From: Alcaligenaceae bacterium
GTDB taxonomy: Bacteria > Pseudomonadota > Gammaproteobacteria > Burkholderiales > Burkholderiaceae_B
Direction of reading: 5' to 3'
Length of the DNA: 64,000 bases
Assembly (NCBI GenBank): GCA_013416405.1
Contig: JACCET010000006.1
Location: 62,001-126,000, forward strand
Within the stretch, counting starts at the first letter, position 1. The number at the start of each line of letters is the position of its first letter. The notes beneath the pieces are model-generated. The model was not told the origin of the DNA, did not search any database, and saw only the letters and a list, made by a program, of their open reading frames with translations. The translations under genes and the position numbers were made by a program. This document shows, one piece after another, positions 19,066 to 29,957 of this stretch.

Positions 19066-19467
19066 AGCCGAGAGTGTGAGGGAAAACCCGTTGTAAGGCA
19101 AGGATTTTTGCAGCACTGCAATATTTTTTTCCGCCCGTATTGACAAGTGGAAAAAGTTATAACCCATAAGGCCTTAGCAGCTTTTTCTTGATATATTGAT
19201 ATGCTTGTGTGCCAGCTCTGCTTAGCCTTCAGGCCAATATTCATGCAGTGCAACAAGAATGTAAGATTTGCAAAAATCCCGCAAAAGACTATGGTAAACC
19301 CTAGGTACACCAAAAGCAAGAACTGCGCAGGCCAATCTGCAACACACCTGATGACAACATGATGAAAACCTGGGAAGCGTTGGCGAATACCAACATTTTC
19401 AAGATCAAGCTTGCCTGCATGCTGCAGAACAGGGCTAGCCTCTCAGGCCGATATAGCCCTGCCGCAC
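19066..19467. other. Gene-free interval between uvrB and the phosphatase
   Basis: No supported gene. On the minus strand a TTGTCA and TATTGC pair, 17 bp apart, around 19115-19145 may be the phosphatase promoter. No strong terminator for uvrB is visible. Confidence 0.5.
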
Positions 19468-21501
19468 TTAAGACAACAAGGCTTTTTGCTTAAGCCGATT
19501 CAAGGCATCCCGAGCGGCGGCGGCCTGCTCGAACTCCAGATTCTTGGCGTGATCCATCATCAGTTTCTCCAGACGCCTGATCTCTTTGGCCAACGATTTA
19601 TCGTCTCGCAGCACGTCGGGTGAAATCAAGTCCGCAGCCGAGGACTGTCCGGGCTCGGCCATGACACCATCTATCATTTCCCGTACGGCCTTGCTGACAC
19701 TACGGGCGGTAATGCCATGGATCTGATTGAACTCCAACTGCTTGAGGCGTCGCCTTTCTGTTTCATCCATGGCGCGGCGCATGGAATCGGTGATGCGGTC
19801 AGCATACAAGATGGCCTTACCATTCAGGTTACGCGCGGCGCGCCCCATGGTCTGGATCAGGCTACGCTCTGAACGCAGAAAGCCTTCTTTGTCGGCATCC
19901 AGAATAGCCACCAACGACACCTCGGGTATATCCAGCCCTTCGCGCAGCAAGTTGATGCCCACCAGCACGTCAAACACGCCCAGACGCAGGTCGCGTATGA
20001 TTTCCACACGCTCCACGGTATCGATATCAGAATGCAAATAACGGACTTTCAGGCCGTTTTCCGTCAGATAGTCCGTCAGGTCTTCAGACATACGCTTGGT
20101 CAGCGTCGTGACCAGCACGCGCTCTTGTACAGCTATGCGCAGCTTGATTTCACCCACCAAGTCGTCAACTTGAGTCAAGGCCGGCCTGACTTCGACTATG
20201 GGGTCAACCAGCCCCGTGGGCCGAACCACCTGCTCGACCACATTGTCGCTATGCTCATTTTCGTAGTTGGCCGGGGTGGCCGACACAAACACGCACTGGC
20301 GCATGCGCTGCTCGAACTCCTCGAGCTTCAACGGCCTGTTGTCCATGGCGGACGGCAAGCGAAAACCAAACTGAACCAGGGTAGATTTGCGCGAGCGGTC
20401 GCCACGATACATGGCACTGAGCTGCCCCATGGTCACATGACTTTCATCGATGAACATCAAGGCATCAGCGGGTAGATAATCAATCAATGTGGGCGGCGGA
20501 TCGCCCGGCGCGGCACCCGACAGGTGGCGCGAGTAATTCTCGATGCCCTTGCAAAAACCCAGCTCCTGCAGCATTTCAAGGTCGAAGCGGGTCCGCTGCT
20601 CCAGTCGCTGTGCTTCGACCAACTTTGCATCAGTTATCAGTTCGGCGGATCGCACACGCAGTTCTTGCTTGATGGTTTCTATGGCCCGCAGCACGGTTTC
20701 GCGCGGTGTAACGTAGTGCGAACTGGGAAACACCGTAAAGCGCGGTATTTTCTGCCGGATTTTCCCGGTCAGTGGATCAAACATTTCCAGGGATTCGATC
20801 TCGTCGTCGAACAGGGTAATGCGTAGAGCCAGTTCGGCATGCTCGGCCGGAAACACATCGATAATTTCGCCACGAGCGCGAAAAATACCGCGGGTGAACT
20901 CTACATCGTTGCGCTCATATTGCATGGCGACCAGCCGGCCCAGCAGCTCCTGGCGAGCGATGCGATCGCCAGCACGCAGCGTGAGCACCATGGCGTGATA
21001 GTCGCCTGGGTTACCAATACCGTATATGCACGACACCGTACCCACAATTATTGTGTCGCGTCGTTCCAGCAGGCTTTTGGTGGCCGACAAGCGCATTTGC
21101 TCGATATGCTCGTTGATGGACGAATCTTTTTCTATGAACAGATCACGCGCCGCGACATAGGCCTCGGGCTGATAATAATCATAGTAAGACACGAAATACT
21201 CAACGGCGTTATTGGGGAAAAACTCGCGCATTTCCGCATACAGCTGTGCAGCCAAGGTCTTGTTCGGTGCCAGCACTATGGCCGGACGACCTGTGCGGGC
21301 AATGACATTAGCCATGGTGTAAGTCTTGCCCGAGCCCGTCACGCCCAGCAGCGTCTGGAACATCAGGCCATCGTTCATACCCTCGGTCAGCGCCTCGATT
21401 GCCGCAGGCTGGTCACCCGCTGGCGGATAAGGCTGGTACAGCTGGAACGGGCTGTCTGGATACTGGACGAAACCTGGTGCTGTTACGATCATACTGGACA
21501 C
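19468..21501 (-). CDS. uvrB: Excinuclease ABC subunit B
   Basis: The product is 677 residues. Walker A is GVTGSGKT (53-60), the DNA-clamping beta-hairpin region carries [11 protein letters not shown], helicase motifs DESHVT and TMGRAARN are present, and a C-terminal UVR (UvrC-binding) motif lies near 640-665. It loads at lesions with UvrA and recruits UvrC in nucleotide excision repair. It is divergent from tyrB with 66 bp between starts. I see no CTGT-N8-ACAG SOS box there. Start could also be the Met at residue 4. Confidence 0.97.
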   Translation of the reverse strand: MSSMIVTAPGFVQYPDSPFQLYQPYPPAGDQPAAIEALTEGMNDGLMFQTLLGVTGSGKTYTMANVIARTGRPAIVLAPNKTLAAQLYAEMREFFPNNAVEYFVSYYDYYQPEAYVAARDLFIEKDSSINEHIEQMRLSATKSLLERRDTIIVGTVSCIYGIGNPGDYHAMVLTLRAGDRIARQELLGRLVAMQYERNDVEFTRGIFRARGEIIDVFPAEHAELALRITLFDDEIESLEMFDPLTGKIRQKIPRFTVFPSSHYVTPRETVLRAIETIKQELRVRSAELITDAKLVEAQRLEQRTRFDLEMLQELGFCKGIENYSRHLSGAAPGDPPPTLIDYLPADALMFIDESHVTMGQLSAMYRGDRSRKSTLVQFGFRLPSAMDNRPLKLEEFEQRMRQCVFVSATPANYENEHSDNVVEQVVRPTGLVDPIVEVRPALTQVDDLVGEIKLRIAVQERVLVTTLTKRMSEDLTDYLTENGLKVRYLHSDIDTVERVEIIRDLRLGVFDVLVGINLLREGLDIPEVSLVAILDADKEGFLRSERSLIQTMGRAARNLNGKAILYADRITDSMRRAMDETERRRLKQLEFNQIHGITARSVSKAVREMIDGVMAEPGQSSAADLISPDVLRDDKSLAKEIRRLEKLMMDHAKNLEFEQAAAARDALNRLKQKALLS

Positions 21502-21567
21502 TTTAAGGGTAAACCCCTTATTATCACACTATTGTTACCTCTTACCCTACCCACATCAAACTCCTAC

Positions 21568-22770
21568 ATGAAATCACTTTTCGAATCGGTCGAGCTTGCG
21601 CCGCGCGACCCCATCCTTGGTCTCGTTGAACAATATAACGCCGATACGCGTGCCGAGAAGGTCAATCTTGGCGTCGGTGTTTACTACGACGACGAAGGCC
21701 GCATTCCCTTGCTTGACTGCGTCAGCCAGGCAGAAATGGCCCGCATTCAGGCGCATGCCGCCCGTGGCTACCTGCCTATCGAAGGCATACCCGGTTACAA
21801 CAAAGGCGCGCAAACTCTGTTGCTGGGCGACGGTTCGCCCTTGCTGGCCAGTGGCCGTGTCTTGACTGCCCAATCGCTGGGCGGCACCGGCGCGCTGAAA
21901 ATCGGCGCCGACTTCCTGAAGCAGCTTCTGCCCAATGCCAAGGTTGCCATCAGCGACCCCAGTTGGGAAAATCACCGTGCCCTGTTCGAGCGCGCCGGCT
22001 TTGTCGTTGAAACCTACCCCTACTACGACGCAACCACTCATGGCCTGAACTTCGACGGCATGCTGGCTGGCCTGAGCGCCCTGCCCGAACAGACCATCGT
22101 TATTTTGCACGCCTGCTGCCACAACCCCACAGGCGTTGACCCCACCTTCGAGCAATGGGAAAAAATTGCCGAAGTCGTCAAAAGCAAAAACCTGGTGCCC
22201 TTTCTGGATATCGCCTACCAAGGTTTCGGTGATGGCCTGGAAGAAGATGCCGCTGTAGTACGCATGTTCGCCCAGCTCGACCTCACCATGCTTATCAGCT
22301 CATCGTTCTCGAAATCATTCTCGCTTTATGGCGAACGCGTTGGCGCCCTTACGCTGGTCACATCCAGCACCGAAGAGCGTGGCCGTGTACTCAGCCAGCT
22401 TAAGCGCGTGATACGCACCAACTATTCCAACCCGCCCACACACGGCGGCACGGTGGTGTCTACGGTCTTGAACACACCCGAACTTTACACCCTCTGGACT
22501 ACCGAACTAGCCGCCATGCGCGAACGCATTCGTACCATGCGCGTGCAAATGGTCGAAAAGCTCAAGTCGCATGGCGTAAGGCAAAATTTCGACTTCATGC
22601 TGGCCCAGCGCGGTATGTTCTCGTATTCAGGCCTGACCAAAGATCAGGTCGACCGCCTGCGCGACGAACATGGTGTTTACGCTGTCAGCAGCGGCCGCAT
22701 CTGCGTCGCCGCCCTGAATAATCGCAACATCGACTACGTGGCGGCAGCCATCGCCAAAGTTCTGGCCTGA
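21568..22770 (+). CDS. tyrB: Aromatic/aspartate aminotransferase (class I)
   Basis: The product is 400 residues. PLP-dependent class I fold: N-terminus SLFESVELAPRDPILGL, PLP Lys in SSSFSKSFSLYGERVG, and substrate-binding Arg in the C-terminal third. The AspC/TyrB family transfers amino groups between aromatic amino acids or aspartate and 2-oxoglutarate; TyrB versus AspC cannot be fixed by eye. The ATG at 21568 is chosen; the frame stays open far upstream across uvrB on the other strand, which is chance. It ends inside a 24-bp palindrome. Confidence 0.88.
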   Translation: MKSLFESVELAPRDPILGLVEQYNADTRAEKVNLGVGVYYDDEGRIPLLDCVSQAEMARIQAHAARGYLPIEGIPGYNKGAQTLLLGDGSPLLASGRVLTAQSLGGTGALKIGADFLKQLLPNAKVAISDPSWENHRALFERAGFVVETYPYYDATTHGLNFDGMLAGLSALPEQTIVILHACCHNPTGVDPTFEQWEKIAEVVKSKNLVPFLDIAYQGFGDGLEEDAAVVRMFAQLDLTMLISSSFSKSFSLYGERVGALTLVTSSTEERGRVLSQLKRVIRTNYSNPPTHGGTVVSTVLNTPELYTLWTTELAAMRERIRTMRVQMVEKLKSHGVRQNFDFMLAQRGMFSYSGLTKDQVDRLRDEHGVYAVSSGRICVAALNNRNIDYVAAAIAKVLA

Positions 22771-22782
22771 TCAGGCCAGAAC
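22759..22782. repeat. Perfect 24-bp palindrome spanning the tyrB stop codon
   Basis: GTTCTGGCCTGA is directly followed by its exact reverse complement, with the TGA stop (22768-22770) at the centre. There is no loop spacer or T-run. In RNA it would fold with a small loop at the stop codon. Confidence 0.8.
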
Positions 22783-22784
22783 CA

Positions 22785-22815
22785 CTGCCGGTGCGCACAG
22801 GCTGCGCATCGGCAG
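22785..22815 (+). other. GC-rich hairpin between tyrB and lexA
   Basis: The 12-base arms CTGCCGGTGCGC and GCGCATCGGCAG (one G-T pair) flank a 7-base loop. No T-run follows. Together with the preceding palindrome it probably ends or protects the tyrB message. Confidence 0.55.
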
Positions 22816-22872
22816 AAAGCCCCTGCCCCGCATGGCGCTTGATCTTTCCCCTGAAATGCTGCAAAATCCTGA

Positions 22873-22888
22873 CTGTATATAAACACAG
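22873..22888 (+). promoter_or_regulatory. LexA (SOS) box in the lexA promoter
   Basis: CTGTATATAAACACAG is a perfect match to CTGT-N8-ACAG and lies 11 bp before the lexA ATG, so LexA should repress its own gene. The core also resembles a -10 element (TATAAA), so operator and promoter overlap. Confidence 0.92.
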
Positions 22889-22899
22889 TCAGGATTCCC

Positions 22900-23562
22900 A
22901 TGGCCGTCAAGCTTACCGATCGTCAGCAGCAAGTCCTTGAACTCATACGCAGCGAAATCGCCCGCACAGGCTTTCCGCCCACTCGTGCCGAGATCGCCCG
23001 CGCCCTGGGGTTCAAATCAGCCAACGCCGCTGAAGACCACATCAAGGCCCTGGCCCGCAAAGGCGCCATAGAACTGACCGCAGGCGCATCGCGCGGCATA
23101 CGCCTTACCGACACCCCCGTTGCAGTGCCGTCCGGCCCCACACTGGTACAGCAGGCCTCATCGGCCCTTACGCAGTTACTGGTGCCATTGGTGGGCCGCG
23201 TGGCAGCCGGCAACCCCATACTCGCCACCGAAAACGTGGAACGCGAAATCGGCATAGAACCTTCGCTGTTCACCCAAACACCCGATTACCTGTTGCGCGT
23301 ACGTGGCCTAAGCATGCGCGACGCCGGCATCCTCGACGGCGACCTGCTCGCCGTCAAAAAATCCCCCGATGCCCGTAACGGCCAGATCGTCGTCGCCCGC
23401 ATAGGCGACGAGGTCACCGTCAAGCGCTTCGAGCGCGCCGGCAGCCACATCGAATTGCTGCCCGAAAATCCCGACTTCTCGCCCATCATCGTCACCGCGA
23501 CTGACGAATTTTCCATAGAAGGCATAGCGGTTGGTTTAATCCGCAACACGCCGCTGCACTAA
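22900..23562 (+). CDS. lexA: SOS response repressor LexA
   Basis: The product is 220 residues. An N-terminal winged helix ([24 protein letters not shown] at the start) is followed by a self-cleaving S24 peptidase domain. The cleavage bond is Ala103-Gly104 in GRVAAGNP, the catalytic Ser is 138 (GLSMRD) and the Lys is 175 (VTVKRF), matching E. coli Ser119/Lys156. RecA filaments trigger cleavage after DNA damage. The gene carries its own SOS box. Confidence 0.97.
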   Translation: MAVKLTDRQQQVLELIRSEIARTGFPPTRAEIARALGFKSANAAEDHIKALARKGAIELTAGASRGIRLTDTPVAVPSGPTLVQQASSALTQLLVPLVGRVAAGNPILATENVEREIGIEPSLFTQTPDYLLRVRGLSMRDAGILDGDLLAVKKSPDARNGQIVVARIGDEVTVKRFERAGSHIELLPENPDFSPIIVTATDEFSIEGIAVGLIRNTPLH

Positions 23563-23621
23563 TCGCTAGCCGCCAGCGAACATGTTCTTCTCCTTCCAGG
23601 CTCTGCCAAAATCATCAATAT

Positions 23622-23661
23622 AAAAAGGGCCGGATTCTGCAAAATACAGAATCCGGCCCTT
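23622..23661 (-). terminator. Strong terminator downstream of lon
   Basis: A 15-bp perfect stem (AAGGGCCGGATTCTG and its complement) with a 7-base loop is followed on the minus strand by TTTTTATA. It lies 45 bp beyond the lon stop and also separates lon from the convergent lexA. Confidence 0.9.
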
Positions 23662-23705
23662 CAGTCCTGGCCAGCTAACTGGCCAGACGACGCATCACAG
23701 CGCCA

Positions 23706-26189
23706 TCAATGCTTCATCAAGCCACCCGAAGACTCCGCAGGCTTGGCATTGGCCACTGCTTCGGCTGCCAGCCTGGCAACCTCTTCGTCAGACAGCGGCG
23801 TAGGCATGTTCTGCAGCGCAACCTCAAGTACCCGATCTATCCAGCGTACCGGAATGATTTCCAGATGATTCTTGACGTTGTCGGGGATATCGGCCAGATC
23901 CTTCACGTTTTCTTCGGGAATCATTACAACCTTGATCCCGCCGCGATGAGCCGCCAGCAGCTTCTCTTTAAGCCCACCTATGCCCAGCACCTCGCCACGC
24001 AAAGTAATTTCGCCTGTCATCGCGACATCGGCCCGTACAGGAATACCTGTTAACGCCGACACCATGGCCGTGGTGATGGCAATACCAGCCGATGGGCCAT
24101 CTTTGGGCGTGGCACCCTCGGGGAAGTGCACATGCAGGTCACGCTTTTCAAATGCGGTATTCGGAATACCCCATTTTTGGGCACGTGCACGAACGACCGT
24201 GCGAGCCGCTTCGACCGATTCCTTCATGACGTCGCCCAGCGAACCGGTGCGCAACACCACGCCCTTGCCGGGCATATCGGCAACTTCGATGGTCAGCAAA
24301 TCGCCCCCCACTTCCGTCCAGGCCAGGCCGGTAACCTGCCCGACCTTGTTTTCCTTTTCGGCCATGCCGAAACTGAAACGACGCACACCGAGGAAGTCGC
24401 TGAGGTTATCGGAAGTGACCGTAACACGCTCTATGGCCGGCTGCCCAGCTGCAGCCGCCTTGTTGCGATTGCGTTTCGTAGCAGCGGGATTTGCGGCCAG
24501 CAGCGTCTTGACCACCTTGCGGCAGATCTTGCTGATCTCGCGCTCGAGTGCCCGCACACCGGCTTCACGGGTGTAATAACGCACGATATCGCGTATGGCG
24601 GACTCTTCGATGGTGACTTCGTTTTCCTGCACGCCGTTGTTCTTCATGAGCTTGGGCAGCAAGTGATCGAATGCAATATGCACTTTTTCGTCTTCGGTGT
24701 AACCCGACAGACGTATGACTTCCATGCGATCCAGCAACGCGGGAGGAATATTCAGCGTGTTGCTGGTGGCGACAAACATGACATCAGACAGATCGAAATC
24801 GACCTCGATGTAGTGATCCTGGAAGGTATGGTTCTGTTCGGGATCAAGCACTTCCAGCAGGGCCGACGAAGGATCGCCACGGAAGTCGGCACCCATTTTG
24901 TCGATTTCATCGAGCAGGAACAATGGATTGCGTACCGCCACCTTGGTCATGTTCTGCAAAATTTTGCCCGGCATAGAGCCAATATACGTACGGCGATGGC
25001 CGCGTATTTCGGCTTCGTCGCGCACGCCGCCCAAGGCCATGCGCACGAACTTGCGATTCGTGGCACGGGCTATGGACTGCCCAAGCGAGGTCTTGCCTAC
25101 GCCGGGAGGCCCTACCAGGCAAAGTATGGGCGCCTTGAGCTTGTCTACCCGCTGCTGTACAGCCAGATACTCGATAATGCGCTCTTTGACCTTTTCCAGA
25201 CCGTAGTGGTCGGCATCAAGAACGCCTTCAGCGTTAGAAATGGAATTGTTGATACGGCTTTTCTTGCGCCATGGCAAGCCTATCACCGTGTCGATGTAGT
25301 TGCGTACCACGGTAGCCTCGGCCGACATGGGCGACATGAGCTTGAGCTTCTTGATCTCGGCGTCGACCTTCTTTTGAGCTTCCTTGGGCAACTGCGCAGC
25401 GGCGACCTTCTTTTCCAGCTCTTCGATATCAGCGCCCTCTTCGCCCTCGCCCAACTCTTTCTGTATGGCTTTTACTTGCTCATTCAGATAGTAGTCGCGC
25501 TGGCTCTTTTCCATTTGCTTCTTCACGCGCCCGCGTATGCGCTTCTCGACCTGAAGAATGTCTATTTCAGATTCGAGCTGCGCCAGCAGATTTTCCAGTC
25601 GCTGAGCGGTGCCGGTAACTTCCAGCATTTGCTGCTTTTGTTCAAGCTTGAGTGGCAAGTGCGCTGAAATGGTGTCGGCCAGGCGGCCGGCATCGTCAAT
25701 TCCGGTAAGCGATGTGAGGATCTCTTGGGGAATTTTCTTGTTCAGTTTGACGTACTGCTCGAATTGGGCCACTGCGGCGCGGCGCAAGGCTTCTGATTCG
25801 GCTGTTTCGTCGGTGGCAGGCGCGACCGGCACGACAACCGCCATGAAATGCGTGTCGGCTTCTGTAACGTTTTGTATGGTTGCGCGCTGCAGGCCTTCGA
25901 CCAACACCTTGACCGTACCATCGGGCAGCTTGAGCATTTGCAGAATGCTGGCTACGCAACCGATGCTGTACAGATCGTCGGGGGTGGGGTCGTCTTTGCT
26001 GGCCGACTTTTGCGCCACCAGCATGATGTTATTGCCGGATTCCATGGCCAATTCCAGCGCCTTGATGGAACGCGGACGGCCGACAAACAGGGGAATCACC
26101 ATATGTGGAAATACCACTACGTCGCGCAAAGGCAACAGCGGCAAGTCCGTCGGTTCCGAAGAAAGAATCTGGCTTGCAGACATAGTCAT
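23706..26189 (-). CDS. lon: ATP-dependent protease Lon
   Basis: The product is 827 residues. An N-terminal substrate-binding domain ([23 protein letters not shown]), central AAA+ module with Walker A GPPGVGKT, and C-terminal protease domain with catalytic Ser in GPSAG and Lys in [10 protein letters not shown]. It degrades misfolded and regulatory proteins in the cytosol. It is the last of tig-clpP-clpX-lon, but the 146-bp gap before it holds a possible heat-shock promoter, so it may have its own transcript. Confidence 0.98.
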   Translation of the reverse strand: MTMSASQILSSEPTDLPLLPLRDVVVFPHMVIPLFVGRPRSIKALELAMESGNNIMLVAQKSASKDDPTPDDLYSIGCVASILQMLKLPDGTVKVLVEGLQRATIQNVTEADTHFMAVVVPVAPATDETAESEALRRAAVAQFEQYVKLNKKIPQEILTSLTGIDDAGRLADTISAHLPLKLEQKQQMLEVTGTAQRLENLLAQLESEIDILQVEKRIRGRVKKQMEKSQRDYYLNEQVKAIQKELGEGEEGADIEELEKKVAAAQLPKEAQKKVDAEIKKLKLMSPMSAEATVVRNYIDTVIGLPWRKKSRINNSISNAEGVLDADHYGLEKVKERIIEYLAVQQRVDKLKAPILCLVGPPGVGKTSLGQSIARATNRKFVRMALGGVRDEAEIRGHRRTYIGSMPGKILQNMTKVAVRNPLFLLDEIDKMGADFRGDPSSALLEVLDPEQNHTFQDHYIEVDFDLSDVMFVATSNTLNIPPALLDRMEVIRLSGYTEDEKVHIAFDHLLPKLMKNNGVQENEVTIEESAIRDIVRYYTREAGVRALEREISKICRKVVKTLLAANPAATKRNRNKAAAAGQPAIERVTVTSDNLSDFLGVRRFSFGMAEKENKVGQVTGLAWTEVGGDLLTIEVADMPGKGVVLRTGSLGDVMKESVEAARTVVRARAQKWGIPNTAFEKRDLHVHFPEGATPKDGPSAGIAITTAMVSALTGIPVRADVAMTGEITLRGEVLGIGGLKEKLLAAHRGGIKVVMIPEENVKDLADIPDNVKNHLEIIPVRWIDRVLEVALQNMPTPLSDEEVARLAAEAVANAKPAESSGGLMKH

Positions 26190-26215
26190 TTCCTTAAAGT
26201 TGACCTGTAATTAGC

Positions 26216-26239
26216 AAAGGGAAGCCTAGGCCTCCCTTT
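26216..26239. other. Hairpin in the lon 5' leader
   Basis: AAAGGGAAGCCTAGGCCTCCCTTT is a nearly perfect inverted repeat around CCTAGG, 27 bp upstream of the lon ATG. It could terminate clpX transcription or shape the lon leader; neither is shown by sequence alone. Confidence 0.5.
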
Positions 26240-26258
26240 TAGTACTACCTGTAGGTGT

Positions 26259-26286
26259 ATGTAGTGACGATAGCCAGTATTTCAAG
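26259..26286 (-). promoter_or_regulatory. Possible sigma-32 (heat-shock) promoter of lon
   Basis: On the minus strand CTTGAAA is followed after 13 bp by CACTACAT. The first half matches the sigma-32 -35 consensus exactly; the -10 is only a partial match to CCCCATNT. It lies about 70 bp upstream of the lon start. lon is a heat-shock gene in many proteobacteria. Confidence 0.4.
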
Positions 26287-26335
26287 TCTACAAAGCGTCC
26301 AGCCTACTTTCCATAGGGGTAATCTACAAGCCCCC

Positions 26336-27643
26336 CTATGCAGCGGCGTTTTTCAGTTTCTTGGCGGGATTCTGTTTACCGTTTTCTGCAGCGTCCGCTT
26401 CATCTTGATAGATCAGCATGGGCGTACCCTGGCCGGTAATAGACTTTTCGTCGAGCACCACACGTTTAACGTTTTTCTTGGAAGGCAGCTCGTACATAGT
26501 GCCCAACAAGGCCTGTTCAACGATGGAACGCAGCCCACGCGCACCCGTACGGCGCTTGATGGCCCGCTGGGCGATGGCTGTCAAGGCGCCAGGACGCACG
26601 TCGAGTTCGACTTCTTCCATTTCAAACAGTTTCTGGAATTGTTTGATCAGGGAGTTACGCGGTTCGGTCAGAATGCGAACCAGGGTATCTTCCTGCAGCT
26701 CTTCCAGGGTGGCAACCACCGGCAAGCGGCCGACCAGTTCGGGAATAAGACCGAACTTGATCAGATCTTCGGGCTCGACTTCGGCAAACAGTTCGCCCAC
26801 GCCGCGTTCGGTTTTGGCCCGTACGGAAGCCGAAAAACCTATGCCCGAGCGCTCGGTTCGGTCTCGGATGACCTTATCGAGTCCGTCGAAGGCGCCACCT
26901 ACGATAAACAGGATGTTGGTTGTGTCGACCTGCACGAAATCCTGGTTGGGATGCTTGCGCCCGCCCTGAGGTGGCACCGATGCCACCGTGCCCTCGATGA
27001 GCTTGAGCAAGGCTTGCTGCACGCCTTCGCCCGAGACATCGCGCGTAATGGATGGGTTGTCGGCCTTGCGCGAGATCTTGTCGATTTCGTCGATGTAGAT
27101 AATGGCGCGCTGCGCCTTATCGACATCGTAATTGCAGTTCTGCAACAGCTTCTGGACGATATTTTCAACGTCTTCGCCCACATAGCCGGCTTCGGTCAGC
27201 GTCGTGGCGTCGGCCATGACGAAGGGAACGTCGAGCATGCGCGCCAGCGTTTGGGCCAGCAGCGTTTTACCCGAACCCGTAGGCCCGATCAGCAGAATAT
27301 TGCTTTTGGAAAGCTCGACGTCATCGCCTTTGACTTCACCATAGCGCACACGCTTGTAGTGGTTGTAGACCGCCACCGCCAGCGTACGTTTTGGGGTATC
27401 TTGCCCAATGACGTAGCCGTCAAGAAAACCTTTGATTTCTTCTGGCGTGGGCAGCTCGTTGCGTATTGCATCACGTGCCGCCTCTTGGCTTTCCTCGACG
27501 ATGATATCGGTGCAAAGATCGATACATTCATCACAAATGAATACCGACGGCCCTGCGATAAGCTTACGAACTTCGTGCTGGCTTTTATTGCAGAACGAGC
27601 AATGCAACGCTTTATCGTCCGTCGATCCTTTTTTTTCGGGCAT
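26336..27643 (-). CDS. clpX: ATP-dependent Clp protease ATP-binding subunit ClpX
   Basis: The product is 435 residues. An N-terminal zinc-binding domain has Cys pairs in HCSFCNK and ICDECIDLC. The AAA+ core has Walker A GPTGSGKT and Walker [10 protein letters not shown], and a ClpP-docking IGF-like loop appears as [10 protein letters not shown]. It unfolds tagged proteins into ClpP. It follows clpP, separated by 92 bp that contain a stable hairpin. Confidence 0.98.
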   Translation of the reverse strand: MPEKKGSTDDKALHCSFCNKSQHEVRKLIAGPSVFICDECIDLCTDIIVEESQEAARDAIRNELPTPEEIKGFLDGYVIGQDTPKRTLAVAVYNHYKRVRYGEVKGDDVELSKSNILLIGPTGSGKTLLAQTLARMLDVPFVMADATTLTEAGYVGEDVENIVQKLLQNCNYDVDKAQRAIIYIDEIDKISRKADNPSITRDVSGEGVQQALLKLIEGTVASVPPQGGRKHPNQDFVQVDTTNILFIVGGAFDGLDKVIRDRTERSGIGFSASVRAKTERGVGELFAEVEPEDLIKFGLIPELVGRLPVVATLEELQEDTLVRILTEPRNSLIKQFQKLFEMEEVELDVRPGALTAIAQRAIKRRTGARGLRSIVEQALLGTMYELPSKKNVKRVVLDEKSITGQGTPMLIYQDEADAAENGKQNPAKKLKNAAA

Positions 27644-27697
27644 AAAACTCTTCGTTAAGTTCAGCGGACAGGACCATGTTGCCTGCCGGATAATCAG

Positions 27698-27721
27698 CGG
27701 TGAACGCCGAAGCGTTCACCG
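27698..27721 (-). other. Perfect UUCG-tetraloop hairpin between clpP and clpX
   Basis: In the minus-strand transcript a 10-bp stem (CGGTGAACGC and complement) closes a TTCG loop with a C-G closing pair, the extra-stable cUUCGg type. It lies 14 bp after the clpP stop. No T-run follows, so RNA stabilisation or processing between clpP and clpX is more likely than termination. Confidence 0.7.
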
Positions 27722-27735
27722 GCCACCTGTCAGCA

Positions 27736-28392
27736 TCAAGCCTCGTCGGCGCGAGAGACCAGGACTTTATCTACCAAACCATACGATACCGCATCTTCAG
27801 CCGACATGAAATTATCACGCTCGGTATCTACCTCAATACGCTCGATGGACTGGCCTGTATTGCGGGCCAGAATGACATTCAGGCGTTCACGCAAATCAAG
27901 AATTTCCCGTGCCTGGATCTGGATGTCAGAGGCTTGGCCCTGAGCTCCACCAGACGGCTGGTGAATCATGATGCGCGAATTGGGCAAGGTATAACGCTTG
28001 CCCTTGGTGCCGGCCGCCAACAGGAAAGCACCCATGCTGGCAGCTATACCGGTGCACAAGGTAGAGACCTCGGGCTTGATGAACTGCATGGTGTCGTAAA
28101 TGGCCATGCCCGCATACACCGAGCCGCCGGGCGAGTTGATGTATAGGGAAATGTCTTTGTCGGGGTTCTCGGATTCGAGGAACAGCAACTGCGCCACCAC
28201 CAGATTGGCAGTGTGGTCGTTGACCGGCCCGACAAAGAAAATAACCCGCTCGCGCAGCAAGCGCGAGTAGATATCGTAGGACCGCTCGCCACGGCCAGAC
28301 TGTTCTATCACGATGGGCACGTAGCCCAACCCCGTAGGGGTCACCGAGTCACCACCGTACATTGAGGCGTAAAAATCGGTAAATCGTGACAT
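27736..28392 (-). CDS. clpP: ATP-dependent Clp protease proteolytic subunit ClpP
   Basis: The product is 218 residues. The catalytic Ser is in [13 protein letters not shown], the His in IMIHQPSGG and the Asp in the following TERDNFMS segment. It forms the double-heptamer protease chamber served by ClpX. Its ATG directly abuts the trigger-factor stop with no gap. Confidence 0.98.
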   Translation of the reverse strand: MSRFTDFYASMYGGDSVTPTGLGYVPIVIEQSGRGERSYDIYSRLLRERVIFFVGPVNDHTANLVVAQLLFLESENPDKDISLYINSPGGSVYAGMAIYDTMQFIKPEVSTLCTGIAASMGAFLLAAGTKGKRYTLPNSRIMIHQPSGGAQGQASDIQIQAREILDLRERLNVILARNTGQSIERIEVDTERDNFMSAEDAVSYGLVDKVLVSRADEA

Positions 28393-29703
28393 TTAGTTAG
28401 TCCCCATGAGTTCTTCGAAAGCTACGTCTTCATCGGTTACTTGAGCATTGGACATGACGTGTTCAACCACGTTGTCTTCCAGCACAATGGCTTCGATTTC
28501 GGCGCGGCGCTGGCGATCGGACAGGTAATACGCGACCACCTGGGCAGGCTGTTCGTAGTTTTGCGCAAATTCTTCGATGCGCGTACGCACTTGCTCGGGC
28601 TTGGCTTGAAGGTCGGCTGCTTGCACCAATTCGGACACCAGCAGACCCAGGCGCACGCGGCGCTCGGACTCGGCCGTGAAGGCTTCGACAGGAATAGGCA
28701 CGGAGTCGGCGTTGGGCACGCCACGCTGCTTGAGTTCTTCACGGGCTGCCGTGACCCGGCCTTGCGCATCGTTATCGACCAGCGCCTTGGGCACGTCGAA
28801 TGAGCAGGCTTCAACCAGGGCGTCCATGACGCTGGCCTTGCTACGAGCCTGGGCACGTACTTTGACTTCGCGTTCGATATTGCTGCGCACGTCGGCCAGC
28901 AATTTTTCAACGTCGCCTTCGGGCTGACCCAGCGCCTTTGCGAATTCGGCGTCGAGTTCGGGCAAGATGGCTTCGGCAACTTCCGTGACGGTAATGGCAA
29001 ACTCCGCGGTTTTACCAGCGACTTCCTTGCTACCGTAGTCTTCGGGGAAGTTCAACGGAAAAGTCTTGGATTCGCCGGCCTTCATGCCGCGCACTGCGGT
29101 TTCGAACTCGGGCAACATACGGCCCTGGCCCAACACAAAGGGGAATTTCTCGGCGGAGCCGCCATCGAATGCCACGCCGTCGATAGTGCCAGTGAAGTCC
29201 AGCGTAACGCGATCGTCGTCTTGCGCTGCACGGTCGTCACGGGCTTCGTAATTGGCGCGCTGCTTGCGCAGGATATCAATGGTGCGCTGCACTTCGGCAT
29301 CGCCCACTTCTACGTTGGCACGCTTGACTTGCAGAGCCTTCAGATCAGGCACCTGCACTTCAGGATAGATCTCGAAAGTGGCGGTGAAAGCCATGACGCC
29401 CTCGTCTACGCCTTCAGTCTTGGGCTCAAGGTTGGGCGTACCAGCCACGCGCAACTTGGACTCACCGATAACTTTATCGAGCGAGCGACCCACTTCGGAA
29501 TTGATGACGTCGTAGCGGATGCCAGGCCCATGGCTACGCTCGATCAGGGAAAGCGGTGCTTTACCTGGGCGAAAACCCTGAACTTTGGCAGTACGAGCGA
29601 CGCGTTTGAGTTGCGTCTGGACTTCTTTTTCTACGTCGGCGATCGAGACGACCAGATCTACACGGCGCTCCAGACCAGACAAAATTTCAACCTCGGGCTG
29701 CAT
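28393..29703 (-). CDS. tig: Trigger factor, ribosome-associated chaperone
   Basis: The product is 436 residues. The N-terminal ribosome-binding region has the signature GFRPGKAP (about 44-51). A central FKBP-type prolyl isomerase domain (about 160-245, with VTLDFTGTIDG and FPLNFPEDYG) and a helical C-terminal substrate-holding domain follow. It binds nascent chains at the ribosome exit. It is first in the tig-clpP-clpX-lon order, a widely conserved arrangement. Confidence 0.97.
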   Translation of the reverse strand: MQPEVEILSGLERRVDLVVSIADVEKEVQTQLKRVARTAKVQGFRPGKAPLSLIERSHGPGIRYDVINSEVGRSLDKVIGESKLRVAGTPNLEPKTEGVDEGVMAFTATFEIYPEVQVPDLKALQVKRANVEVGDAEVQRTIDILRKQRANYEARDDRAAQDDDRVTLDFTGTIDGVAFDGGSAEKFPFVLGQGRMLPEFETAVRGMKAGESKTFPLNFPEDYGSKEVAGKTAEFAITVTEVAEAILPELDAEFAKALGQPEGDVEKLLADVRSNIEREVKVRAQARSKASVMDALVEACSFDVPKALVDNDAQGRVTAAREELKQRGVPNADSVPIPVEAFTAESERRVRLGLLVSELVQAADLQAKPEQVRTRIEEFAQNYEQPAQVVAYYLSDRQRRAEIEAIVLEDNVVEHVMSNAQVTDEDVAFEELMGTN

Positions 29704-29957
29704 TAGGGACCTATATAAATGAATAATTGAAGAAATGAACAGGACATTTTACCGGAAACTCGCCCTGACCACGACAAACCACTGTTTTCCCCTAAGGGGA
29801 AAGCCTTTTACCTTCTATATTAAAAAGACGAGATAGCGGCTGAGCCCAGATACAGCCGCTTGCAGAGACAGCACCTGAGTCAACATCTGCACGTGCTAGT
29901 ATGCATTACTATAATCGCCTTCCTTGGGGGCGCCACTCCAAGCCTGGCGCCCTACTT

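Noticed and set aside
20839-21567. N-terminal extension of the tyrB frame
   Set aside because: The frame is open by chance opposite uvrB; the conserved N-terminus begins at 21568.
21502-21567. SOS box for uvrB
   Set aside because: No CTGT-N8-ACAG pattern found in the 66-bp divergent region.
24126-25667. Long plus-strand open frame (513 codons) opposite lon
   Set aside because: Shadow of lon, with the amino acid bias expected from reverse reading.
26255-27658. Plus-strand open frame (467 codons) opposite clpX
   Set aside because: Shadow of clpX.
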